Of a DNA stretch of 64,000 nt, positions 55,297-64,000 are shown piece by piece. Source of the stretch: Mesostigma viride (taxonomy: Eukaryota; Streptophyta; Mesostigmatophyceae; Mesostigmatales; Mesostigmataceae); the NCBI GenBank assembly GCA_009746045.1, contig RPFO01000406.1:2282287-2346286 (forward strand), written 5' to 3'. The stretch's first letter is position 1, and each line of letters starts with the position of its first letter. The position numbers were made by a program, and so were the translations under genes. Under the pieces are notes generated by a model that did not search any database, was not told the origin of the DNA, and saw nothing but the letters and a program-made list of their open reading frames with translations.

Positions 55297-55912
55297 AGTT
55301 GTGAGGGTAGAATGCCACGAATTCCGCCATGGTTCTTGCAGGAAGTTGCCTTTATTAATAACAAGGAAACACAGACGTAAGTCACGTCACTTCCAAGACT
55401 GCACGCAGCACAGACGACAGGGTCGCAGTGCCAAGAGAACGTGCACGCAAGAACTAGCGTCCCGGTGTGACCAAGTCACTCATATAGCTTGCTAGGGACG
55501 CGTCCAAGTATTCAGCTGCACTGTCACAGCTGAACTGTCAATCAATTGATTACACAGACTCTGGCACGCCTTTGGCGCGCAGATCTATCAATTGTCCATA
55601 CGGCTAGTCCTGTGGACCTATCCGTACACTAGTCAGCATCAATTGTCTCATAGGTCCTGGCGCGCTACAGCACGCCTACCTATCAATTGACCATCAAGTC
55701 CTGTACAAGTCCTGTCAACGTCCTGCGGACTATCAAAGTGACACTTGTACATCCTGTGTCCGTACGCGCCCACAGTGGCGCGCCGGGTACTGTCGGCACA
55801 GCCTAGGAAACGTCATAACTTTTACGTTCCTTAACCAAATGAGGCGTTCAAGGTGCCGTTGGAAAGAGCGTAACAATCTCTATCCATCTAACGTAAATCC
55901 TTTACGTTAACT
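55297..55912 (-). repeat. 5' LTR of element D
   Basis: 616 bp, AGTTGTGAGGGTAG...GTTAACT on the plus strand. Adjacent on the minus strand is CGTATTACACGCTC, the presumed primer-binding position. Confidence 0.9.
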
Positions 55913-55917
55913 GGATG

Positions 55918-56407
55918 GCCATTGAAAACCATGTATTGTAAGAGTTGCACTAGGCCGGACAACAAATAACACCACGGCAAATTTTGCTCCGAAATGCATA
56001 AGCGCAGTGACACGTTCGTACGTATCCACACGGTTGCCGATATTTTTGCGGAATGGCGGGAACGTATCAGACTAACAGCACCGCGAAAAATTGCCGCCAT
56101 GTCGATCAGCACAAGCTAGTGCTACTTCTGGTCACTGTACATTCTAGCAGGCGCGGGAATTCGCAGATCTTGATGTTCAGTTCAGTTCAGTGAGTGTTCA
56201 GTTCTGTTCAGTGTGCGTCCTCCGACCATTTCATTTCAAATCCTTTTTTGGAGTTAAGGGATTTGGTGTTAAAAATGGACCAATCGGCGCAACGAGCGCA
56301 ACCAGACTGAATTGTGGGGTTTCTAGTATTAACAAACGATATTACAATAAACCCGAGAGAATCTATGCGGATTTGGTGTTATTTGGCGGTTTCGTGGTGT
56401 TAAAAGT
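55918..56407. other. spacer between D and E, with a dispersed repeat
   Basis: No gene. From about 56250 to 56340 it carries the GGTGTTAAAAATGGACCAATCGG-type sequence (here cut for length) that also forms the inner ends of the large inverted repeat at 13.8 and 14.7 kb. A short CAGTT-rich tract lies at about 56172-56210. Confidence 0.5.
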
Positions 56408-57061
56408 AGTTAGCATATTGGGGCACCAATGTGCTAGATGGATGCAGGTTGAGGAGACCTTTCCAACGCCGTGTCAACCGCCTAGAACAGACAAGGGACT
56501 AGAAAGTTATCAAGTCCCGAAGTACTGCCGACCGGTGGGCGAGGGCGGGGCACGCTCAGGGCATAGTGGACAGGACACGTGGCAGGCCGTGCCTGCACAG
56601 GCTTAGCCTGTACACTCACGTGACTGGGACACAGTGTACTGAGGGCTCAACGGTACTGTGGCTAGTAGAAGCCAGTAACCAGCCAGCAGGTCTGCAAGGA
56701 TGTAAGTCCTTGCAGGACTGTGGCAGGTCCTGTGCTGTCCTAGACACAGGATAGCCAGAGATTCCTGTATGCTGCCTGCAACAAGGATGCAGGGCAGCGA
56801 TACGAGGCTCTGGCAATGTAGCGTTGCCCAGCGTTGCTCATGACCGAGGAACAAGGATGGAACGAGGTTGCATATAGCTCGAGGCTCAACGAGGCAACGA
56901 GCGTCTTCACACACGAACCTTGGTCGTCACGACGAGTGGCGAGCCTATCGAGGGTCGTAGGCCTGGTGTGAGGATAAAGGTTGCTAGCCAGCAGCCTAGG
57001 GTCATTCCAGCCGGCAAGGACCAGGAGCTCACAAGCTCTGCTGACGAGTTGCTGTGCAAAT
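56408..57061 (+). repeat. 5' LTR of element E
   Basis: 654 bp, AGTTAGCATATTGG...GTGCAAAT, related along its length to the LTR of C (same first 14 bases). It is followed by CGTACTATTGC, the presumed primer-binding position. The 3' LTR is beyond the window, so limits rest on similarity to C. Confidence 0.75.
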
Positions 57062-57084
57062 CGTACTATTGCTTCCACGCTTTC

Positions 57085-58221
57085 ATGTCTGGTTCATCGT
57101 CAAGCAGCCACGGTGCTGGTGAGGCGAACGAGCAGAGAGACGCGCAAGCGTTTTTCCCCTACCGTAACCAAGCAAACGCTCCAACATTCGTGCAAGCGGC
57201 CTACGTAGCAAGGCACTTGGCAGAAGAGGGGTGGGTGGCGGTGAGTGGGGGAGGCAACAGGCCAGCGGCGGCGGACCCGATTATACAACGGGCTCGCGTC
57301 GTGATTTCTCCAGGTGAGACGGGGCGAGTGGCGGTGGAAGAGTTGGTGCGCATTCGGGACGCGCTAGCTGAAACTGCTAATCGTGTGGAGGTCGCTTATC
57401 AGGGCGCCCATATCACGCTTGCCGGTCTCGACCTAGCCAGGGAGGCGCTTAGCCAGATCGTGGCAACAGCGCTCGGCAGCACCAGACTGTTCAACCACTG
57501 GGTGGCGACAGCAGTGCTAGGAGAGGGGGTACCAGACGCCGACATCATCCGGAACGCGCGTGCTCGGGAGACGGTAAATCCTTGGAGCACGGCGGAGGTA
57601 TTTGCCCAAACCATTGAGAATCTTGTTGCTGTCCTTTTGCAAGAGTCGAGAGGGTACGCAGACAGGTTCTATATTACTACGCAGCCTTTCGGAGTGTACT
57701 CCAGGCTTGATACACCGAGGCCGGAAAACACCACTGCGTGGGGTCCGGAGGTGGAGATTGTCACGGGGGTCGAGAAGACGCCTGAAGACGTCCATTTTGA
57801 GTGGACTGACAAGCCAGAGGGCTCCGTCAAGCGCTCAGCCCAGCAGATAAACGAGGGCGACGGCACTACCGAGACCTACGAGGAGAGGCAGAGAGCTGAT
57901 CTGCATATCCCTCGTGAGGTAACTCACGAGTACGATCGTTACGGCCGAGGCGAGCAGAACGAGCTTGTCGGCGGCGGTAAGCGGTGGGTACGCGATCTTG
58001 CTTGGCATCGCAACCCAGGCGAGACACAACATCCAGTCGAACGCAAGGAAGACGGGCGACCTGTGACCTGCGTACTGGGAGAGTTTAACCCAGACCTCCA
58101 GATTGTCGCAGAGGCAGCAGCAGCCACATCGGTTGCTGAGGGTGTTGAGCAGCGTCCAGACCGTGAGGAGGGGCAGGCGAGTGCAAGCCAGGAGGCGGCC
58201 TCGTCTGGAGTAAGTGCGTGA
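57085..58221 (+). CDS. ORF1 of element E, extra gene upstream of gag (intact)
   Basis: 378 residues from the ATG at 57085, 23 bases inside the LTR. The frame is open further upstream into the LTR, but this ATG fits the ORF1 starts of C and D. N-terminus Ser/Gly-rich; residues 75-180 helical (VAVEELVRIRDALAETANR); the middle contains ADRFYITTQPFGVYSRLDTP and RWVRDLAWH, conserved in C; the end is Glu/Ala/Ser-rich. No zinc knuckle, transmembrane segment or catalytic motif was seen. It ends 54 bp before the gag ATG. This is the best full-length example of the family. A structural or RNA-binding role is possible but unsupported. Confidence 0.75.
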   Translation: MSGSSSSSHGAGEANEQRDAQAFFPYRNQANAPTFVQAAYVARHLAEEGWVAVSGGGNRPAAADPIIQRARVVISPGETGRVAVEELVRIRDALAETANRVEVAYQGAHITLAGLDLAREALSQIVATALGSTRLFNHWVATAVLGEGVPDADIIRNARARETVNPWSTAEVFAQTIENLVAVLLQESRGYADRFYITTQPFGVYSRLDTPRPENTTAWGPEVEIVTGVEKTPEDVHFEWTDKPEGSVKRSAQQINEGDGTTETYEERQRADLHIPREVTHEYDRYGRGEQNELVGGGKRWVRDLAWHRNPGETQHPVERKEDGRPVTCVLGEFNPDLQIVAEAAAATSVAEGVEQRPDREEGQASASQEAASSGVSA

Positions 58222-58275
58222 GCCTGAGTGGGTTCCAGCGGCCATATCTGCGTGTGTTTTCTGTAGTATTCTATA

Positions 58276-59625
58276 ATGCTTCGTAACACGCGCGGGGGCG
58301 GCAGCGGGAGCGGGGCGGGAGCGGGGGATTGCGGGGGTGAGGCAAGGGCAGACACGGGAAGCCCCGCCAACGTCGTGCCAGAGGGACAGGCAATCCCAAC
58401 GGCAGAGGGCGTCAATGGCAGGAGGGCGTCCAACCGGAAGAGGAAAGAGGTGGCACAAGGGGAGGAGCGTGCAGGGTGGCCAACCGACGGCGTGGTGCTG
58501 ACGGGGGAGGGCCAGAATGATGCTGAACGTCAAGCACCTGGTAAGAGACCATGTGTGCCTGCGTCTGGTGTTCCTGCAGCTAATGTTCCTGCGCCATTAG
58601 CACCAGTAGGAGCTGCTGTCATTGGCAGTGACCCTCGTGCTTTGCCTGGGACTAGACCTCATATGAGTGCTGTGGCTGTGATGAATGGCCAGAAGCCTCT
58701 CAAGCCTCCTGTGGGACAGGAAGAGCTAGACAAGTGGTTGGAGGATATGGAGCTAGTTTCATGCTCTGTAGATCCCACTGTCAACCTTGTGCAGGTATTC
58801 CACACATCCACGACTAATAGGGATTCAAGTGAGCGGGTGAGGGACAAGGCTAGGCAGGCTGTCAAGGACAAGCTGACTTGGTCTCAGTTCCTAGAGGGCC
58901 TACGTCAGGAGTTTTCTGATAAGGTACTCAACCTCACTAATCACTATAAGCTCAGCTATGATACCTTTGAGATCAAGGGCACAATAGCTGAGGAGCTGCA
59001 GCGGCTCACACGCATCAGGGAGAAGGGGGCCAAGCATGGCTTCAATCTGACTGACAGAGCAGTGGCAGATTACTTCCTGGATCGCATGGGGCTGAGTGTG
59101 GATGGGAGAAATGCAGCTAGGATGTTTGCTGATCAGACAGATGGGACGTGGCCAGCCTTGCAAAAGGTTATTTTCAATATCCGTCCATCTGACAATGCTG
59201 CTTGCAAGGCAATCCAGGTGACTGGTGCCCCTTCAGCCTCCGCTCATCAGGTCCATGGTGACGCCCCTGGGCAGGGTGCTCAGGGAGAAACCAGACCTAG
59301 TAGGCGTCAGAGGGCTAACAGGCGCAGGCAGAATGGTAACCAGGGTGGCAAGGGCCAGCAGCAGGGATCCAAAGGCAAGGGTCAGCAGCAGGCTGGTGGT
59401 CACCAGGGTGGTCAGCAGAACAAGGGTGGCCAAGGGCAAGGCAAGAGCCAGGGCCAGGGCACCCAGGCCAGTCAGAGCAGCCAGAACCAGGGTGGCCTGA
59501 AGAAGGCTGCTGCTGGGAAGGATGACAAATGCTTTGGATGTGGCAGGACGGGTCATTGGCGACGTGACTGCCCAGACCAGGCCAAGTCTGCTGGAGCAGG
59601 CTCTGGCCAGGTGGGTAAGCCATGA
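58276..59625 (+). CDS. Gag of element E (intact)
   Basis: 449 residues. N-terminal Gly/Ala-rich region, then VAVMNGQKPLKPPVGQEELD leading into a capsid-type helical domain (about 150-320, with WLEDMELV and FEIKGTIAEELQRL). A Gln/Gly/Lys low-complexity region follows, then one zinc knuckle near 425 (CFGCGRTGHWRRDC). The stop is TGA, followed by CTT-GAG in an open frame. The ATG at 58276 follows ORF1 by 54 bp and is the first in frame with similarity to element C gag. Confidence 0.85.
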   Translation: MLRNTRGGGSGSGAGAGDCGGEARADTGSPANVVPEGQAIPTAEGVNGRRASNRKRKEVAQGEERAGWPTDGVVLTGEGQNDAERQAPGKRPCVPASGVPAANVPAPLAPVGAAVIGSDPRALPGTRPHMSAVAVMNGQKPLKPPVGQEELDKWLEDMELVSCSVDPTVNLVQVFHTSTTNRDSSERVRDKARQAVKDKLTWSQFLEGLRQEFSDKVLNLTNHYKLSYDTFEIKGTIAEELQRLTRIREKGAKHGFNLTDRAVADYFLDRMGLSVDGRNAARMFADQTDGTWPALQKVIFNIRPSDNAACKAIQVTGAPSASAHQVHGDAPGQGAQGETRPSRRQRANRRRQNGNQGGKGQQQGSKGKGQQQAGGHQGGQQNKGGQGQGKSQGQGTQASQSSQNQGGLKKAAAGKDDKCFGCGRTGHWRRDCPDQAKSAGAGSGQVGKP

Positions 59626-59631
59626 CTTGAG
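59623..59631 (+). promoter_or_regulatory. putative stop-codon readthrough site, gag-pol of element E
   Basis: UGA-CUU-GAG, identical to element B, with the pol frame continuing in register (LEMLSPVNSQ). Confidence 0.6.
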
Positions 59632-62600
59632 ATGTTGTCCCCTGTAAATAGTCAATCACCCCTAGTGGGACGAACAGTTGTACATAGTAACAGGGGTGTC
59701 CCTCTTGTACAGCAGCAAGGGGTTGGGAATGATGAGGTGCTTCCGTGCTCAATGATTGCAATAACGCTGCTGCAGCAGTGGAATTCCCTGTGCCTGTGGC
59801 AGGTGCAGGGTCTCCAGTTTTTGGGGTTGACTCTGGGAGTCAAGCCGCCAGACTGGAAGGACCTGCAGCTTCTGTGGGAACCGGAGCTGGCTCTGGGAGC
59901 CGAGCTACCTTGGAGGAGGTCCCTGGAGCAAGAGAACAGCAGGTGGGTCGTGCTATCCCAAGCACACAGTCTTTGTCACGTTCCTCTCTGTGCAGCCAGG
60001 CTGACAGGGGGTTGAGCTATGCTCAGGCTGGAAACACTCTACACCATATCTTTGGCCATTCTAAGCAGGCAGAGATGTTTGCTTGGAAGATTGGCAAGGA
60101 GCCTTTACTAGAGGCCTGCAGTGCAGCTGCTCAGAATTGTGTCTGTCAGGAGAATGCTGTTCGCCTCCCACGGTCCCATGCCAGAGAACCTGCTGGGTGG
60201 TCCCACGCGGAATGGGGTAGATTTTTGCAAGAAAAAAACGCTAGTTTCAATCGTCCGAAAACCGGACATTGTGCCGAAATTCTTGCCGAAAAATTTGCAG
60301 CCGAGCGAATTTTCCGCCGGCCGGAAAGGGTCTCTCTGCAGCTAGACCCCGCGCAAATCGTGCGAAATCGCGCAAAATTTGCTGAAATTTACCAAAACCA
60401 GGCCAAAAAAGTGTAAAATCATGCGAAATCTTGAAAATTTTGCTGAAATTGACCAAAAACCGACCAAAAAAGTGCGAATTCATGCAAAAAAGTTCGATTG
60501 TAAGAAAATTACGACATGTGAAAAATGCGTGAATTCATGCAAAATTTTTCAAAGGGTCTCTCTGCAGCTAGACCCTTCGTGTAAAAGTATGCGAAATCCT
60601 GTGAAATCGTGTGAAATTGTGTGAAGTTGTGCGAAAATCGTGCGAAAATCACGCGAAATTGTGCAAAATTTTGCGGGCGTTCTCAAATCGCCAGAAAAAA
60701 TTTCGAAACAAAAAGTCGAAAACAGCGTTTTTTTCTTGCAAAATGCGCAAAAAACTACCCCATTCGGCGTGGGACCACCCTGCTAGAGAGCGGGGGGATA
60801 TCCAGGTGGACATTCAACACATCAGGGGCATGTATCTGTTGGTGGGGGTGGATAGGTTTAGCAGATATAGGTTGCTGACCATTCTTCCTGGAATGCAGGA
60901 GCATCAGCTGTTGATGGGTCTCCAGTCTTTGTTGCCAGGCTTTGGGGTGTACACCAAGGTGCAAGCTGACTTGCAGTTTGACTGCTTGATCAAGCTGGCT
61001 GACCAGCTTCCTTGTAAGTTGGTAGTGGTCCCTAGGGAGTGCCATGGGCAGCAGGGAGCTGTAGAGAGATCTATACGTGAAGTAAAAACAGTGGTGCTAG
61101 CAGCTAAGAGTGTGCCTGTTGTGGCATCAGCTCTAGAGAAAGCAGCTTGGTGTAAGGGGATTGAGGAGCAGCTTAACCACAGGGTAACCTATTACTATGA
61201 TGGTGTGGCAGTCTCTCCCCTGGCATTGCAGTTTGGTATGCTATCACAGGACGTGGTGGCAGCCTGCCTGAAGAAGGCAGACAGGGTGTTTTCCAGATTG
61301 AGGCGTAAGGACAAGGGTTGGAAAATGCTGAGGCCCCAGGTGGGACTGAGGGTCAGGATGTGGAAGGAACCGTCATTACCAGGCAAGCGTGGCAAGTGGC
61401 AAGATGGGCAGGTAACCCATGTTGAGGAAGCTAACCATTCTTGTCTGGTGGCTTTGGAGAGTAATCCCAAGCACGTGTACAGGCTATCCTGGGCTCACGT
61501 CAAGGAGAGAAGGCCAACTGCAATCTGGCCTGAAGACGGCCCTGATCCTCCCTTGGAGGGAGATGAGCAGGATGAGAGCCAGGCAGCAGATGCTAACCCA
61601 CCATGCTTGGATTATGGTCTGTCCTGGATGGATGAGGGTGAGCAGGAGTCTGCTGAGACGTCTGTCACAAGGCCAGAGGTGGCCAGGGCTGCACCACAGT
61701 CCAGGGGGCTGCTTATGGCGGACATCATTCGAGCTCTGCAGAACAGCAAGCGTGATCCCAAGGTATCTAAGCTCACGGGATGGGGGTCATGTGGGGCACC
61801 AGCACTAGAAGTGGATACCAACTCGCAGGTGTCCATTCTAAGGGTAGAGGATGCTGCAGGCTTGCAGTGGTCATCCCCTAGCTGCCTAGCTGTGTCTGAT
61901 TTCTCTGGGAATGTGTCCATGAAGATCTTGGGAGAAGTGAGTGTGCCTATCCTGGGGGTACCCACCACGTTCAGTGTGATTGAAGGGTATCAGGGGCCTG
62001 CCATTCTAGGTCAGAACTTCTTGTGCTTACCAGGGGTGAGGATATCCTCTGAGGAGCTAGCATTAGAAGGGCAGGGCCGCCTTCCCTTGCAGAGATATCG
62101 CTACTCCCAGGGTCTTAGTGTGGCTGTAAGGGCTGTGAGGGGTCTAGAGGCAGAGGGTCCTGATACAAAGGAGCCCATTGCTGGGGACCTGCTGATCCTC
62201 CCTACTACGTTTGACCCACGTGAGTTGGGTGTGCAGAGGTACCAGATCCCAGGAACGAGTCCTGTACCTTGGCGCAAGCTAGTGGAGATGATGCAAAGCC
62301 CCAAGATGGCTAAGGCATGGACTCTTGGCTTTGTTGCTTCTGGGCATGAGTGGATAGTTGCCAACTGTGCAGAGCCTGTGGATGTCCTCCCTGAGGATCA
62401 CCAGCTGCTCAGGTTGATGTTTGTCCTCAAGCTCAAGGAGGTGGATGGCGTGCAGGTGCCACATGTTAGACCAGTTGTGACTGAGTACCATGGCACTGGA
62501 CAGTTAGCAGATGAGGAGCTTTACACACCAGGGATGCTGCATGATACATGGAGGATTTTGTTGTGCATTTACTTGTCTTTTCTGCAGAAGGGGATACCCT

Positions 62601-63811
62601 ATAGCTCTGTGTTGGTAGATTTCAAGAGGGCTTTTCTTAAGGGTGATCAGCAGGAAGCACAGGATACTTGGCGCACAATACCCCCTTTCTTTGTTAAGGT
62701 GCCTGCAGTGTGGAGGGCAGAGCTGAAGACGAGGTATTTGAGGATTCTCAAAGGCGTGGAAGGCCTTAGATCGAGTCCCATCATCTGGAGGAAGAGCTTG
62801 GAGAAGTACCTCAGGTCTGTCTGTGGTCTCTCAGTCTCTCCAGTTGATCCTTGTCTGTTTCAGGGTAGCTATGAGGGGCTGCCAGCGTTTGCCTCCCTGC
62901 ATGGTGATGATCTGCATCTCCTGGGCCATCCCACTTGGCAAGAGTTGACTCTGGCCAGGATCCAGAAACGGTTTGAACTGGGTAAGATCCAGTACATGGT
63001 TGAGAATGAGCCCATGGTGTTTTGTGGAATGCAGGCGACCTTGGTCCATCAGCAGGGTACATGGTCCATCCAGCTGGAGGGTGGTAAGGATTATCCTCAG
63101 CAGATCATAGATGCCTTGCAGGAGCCCATCACCCAGGCCAGATGTGCAACAATACGAGGTATGTTGGCATGGCTGGCCAGCATTTGTGCTCCTGACCTGT
63201 TGGTCCTGAGTCGGTTGACCGATTCCCAACTGGTTGAGGTGGGTGCTGAGAGAGTGGTAGAGGCTGTTCGCATGTCTCCCCCTCTCATGCTGGGTCCTTT
63301 GGATTTGTACAGGCCTTTTGACATGATGCTCTATGTGGACAGTTCTATGGATAGTAGGAAGGTCACAGAGGTCAGGGGCCGTGCAGCAGCATTAATATCC
63401 CTGGTGCAGGAACAGTCCTCTCTGGTCTGCTGGTACAGTCGGTTGCAAAACAGGGTAACTCCCAGCAGTGACATTGCTGAGTGCAGGGCAATCTGTGAAG
63501 GGCTTCATACTGCTCTTTACTTGAGGGAGCTATTTTACCAGCTATGTCAAGTGGCTTCCTGTCGGTTGCAGATGCACACACTGGTAAGAACTGACAGCAT
63601 GGGCATGGTGCAGTTTGTGCACAGGCAGCTGGCCAGGAGCAGGGACCTTGATTATTTGTTGCTCAAGGAAATGTCTTGCTTAGCTAACATTGAACATGTG
63701 GCTGGCGTGGACAACCCTGCAGATGCTCTCACCAAGCTGGAGGAGAAGGCTGAGCTGCAATACCCTTTGCTTCGTGGGCTCATGGCCTCCAAGGGGGGAG
63801 GGCCAGAGTAG
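59626..63811 (+). pseudogene. Pol of element E (one frameshift, one insertion)
   Basis: In register with the gag UGA to about 59740. The similarity to C then continues one base off (59745-60194), through the integrase zinc region (LHHIFGH, CVCQENAVRLP), to the inserted element. From about 60781 the frame is open to the stop: integrase core (VDIQHIRG, ADLQFD, ECHGQQGAVERS); retropepsin-like domain at about 61806-62030 (LEVDTNSQVSI, AILGQNFL); RT with DFKRAFLKGD near 62618 and LHGDD near 62900; RNase H with YVDSSMD, IAECRAI, RTDSMG and ADALTK. All catalytic residues are kept, so inactivation is recent and due to the insertion and frameshift. Confidence 0.85.
60195..60780 (+). mobile_element. 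586-bp MITE-like element inside pol of E
   Basis: Terminal inverted repeats begin GGGTGGTCCCACGC and match for about 50 bp apart from two substitutions and one small gap. Flanks repeat TGCT. The interior is A-rich with no ORF of interest and contains two copies of a 22-bp near-palindrome (GGGTCTCTCTGCAGCTAGAC and on) at about 60328 and 60555. Comparison with C shows the empty site (residues REPARE). Superfamily not assigned; a 4-bp duplication is unusual for common MITEs. Confidence 0.8.
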
Positions 63812-64000
63812 ACCAAACAGCCTTGCTCTAGGTGGGAGGCATCCCAGTGGGCTGGGCAGCCACGTGGTGGCTGACAGCAGGTCCTTCAGAGTTCAGACAC
63901 ACTCTGCTGGACAGGGGTCAGGGTGGAGTCACTCCCCTGGCTGAGAATTTCGCCTGGCTCTGTCATGGAGCTGCAGAAGAGTCTTAAGGACTTTGTAATG
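63812..64000 (+). other. start of the 3' untranslated region of element E
   Basis: Non-coding tail after the pol stop. The polypurine tract and 3' LTR are not reached. Confidence 0.6.

Larger units (their letters stand above)
48091..55912 (-). mobile_element. LTR retrotransposon D
   Basis: 7822 bp with the target duplication GGATG (48086-48090 and 55913-55917). LTRs lie at 48091-48707 and 55297-55912. Minus-strand order: 5' LTR, ORF1, gag, pol, polypurine tract, 3' LTR. All genes are damaged by frameshifts. The LTRs look identical except for a few bases near one end, so the insertion is recent. Confidence 0.92.
56408..64000 (+). mobile_element. LTR retrotransposon E (3' end outside window)
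   Basis: Plus-strand order: 5' LTR, ORF1, gag, pol. It is closest to element C in LTR and in all proteins. Damage is limited to one frameshift near the start of pol and one inverted-repeat insertion at 60195-60780. Confidence 0.85.

Overview
This is a transposon-dominated piece of a eukaryotic nuclear genome. It has spliced gene fragments, non-LTR and LTR retroelements, long tetranucleotide tracts, and no bacterial-style operons. Base composition and the copia-like elements would fit an alga such as a red alga, but I cannot name the organism. Almost every recognisable protein belongs to a mobile element.

Layout. 1-5 kb: 3' part of a copia-like LTR element (A: gag end, intact 1309-aa pol, likely 3' LTR). 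5-5.5 kb: reverse-transcriptase fragment of a non-LTR element. 5.5-8.8 kb: mostly unassigned, with one PHD-finger ORF between short direct repeats. 8.8-20.8 kb: a large imperfect inverted repeat (arms 8798-13842 and 14720-20833) carrying an OTU-type cysteine protease gene in both arms, with long (GAGT/GGGA)n tracts. The right arm is further interrupted by two copies of a SINE-like repeat and a hAT-like DNA element (18268-19825). 20.8-24.4 kb: small repeats with hairpin ends, many at TTAATTAA tracts. 24464-46922: one composite retroelement insertion (B), with three 695-bp LTRs, two inverted bodies and a single CATGT target duplication. It was later hit by element C (33616-41784) and by a solo LTR (43358-43765). 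46.9-48.1 kb: fragments of a possible gene. 48091-55912: element D. 56408-end: element E, cut by the window edge and carrying a 586-bp inverted-repeat element in pol.

The five LTR elements (A-E) form the most interesting system here. Their pol reads integrase, then a retropepsin-like domain, then RT and RNase H. That differs from the textbook copia order (protease first) and the gypsy order (integrase last). The protease motif is D-T-N or D-T-K instead of D-T-G, and the RT catalytic box is HGDD instead of YVDD. The four elements whose 5' half is visible (B-E) have an extra ORF (here ORF1, about 200-380 aa) between the 5' LTR and gag. In the same four, gag ends in UGA-CUN; in B, C and E an open, in-frame pol follows, which suggests stop-codon readthrough. 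Element A instead has pol in the -1 frame behind an A-rich heptamer. LTRs begin AGTT and end AACT or AAAT rather than TG...CA, and this is fixed by four independent 5-bp target duplications.

Age and activity. LTR pairs within B and C are almost identical, and those of D differ only by a few bases near one end, so the insertions look recent. Yet the coding regions of C, D and one body of B carry several frameshifts. Only the A pol and the left B pol are uninterrupted over their full visible length. Insertion order can be read directly: B first, then C and the solo LTR into B.
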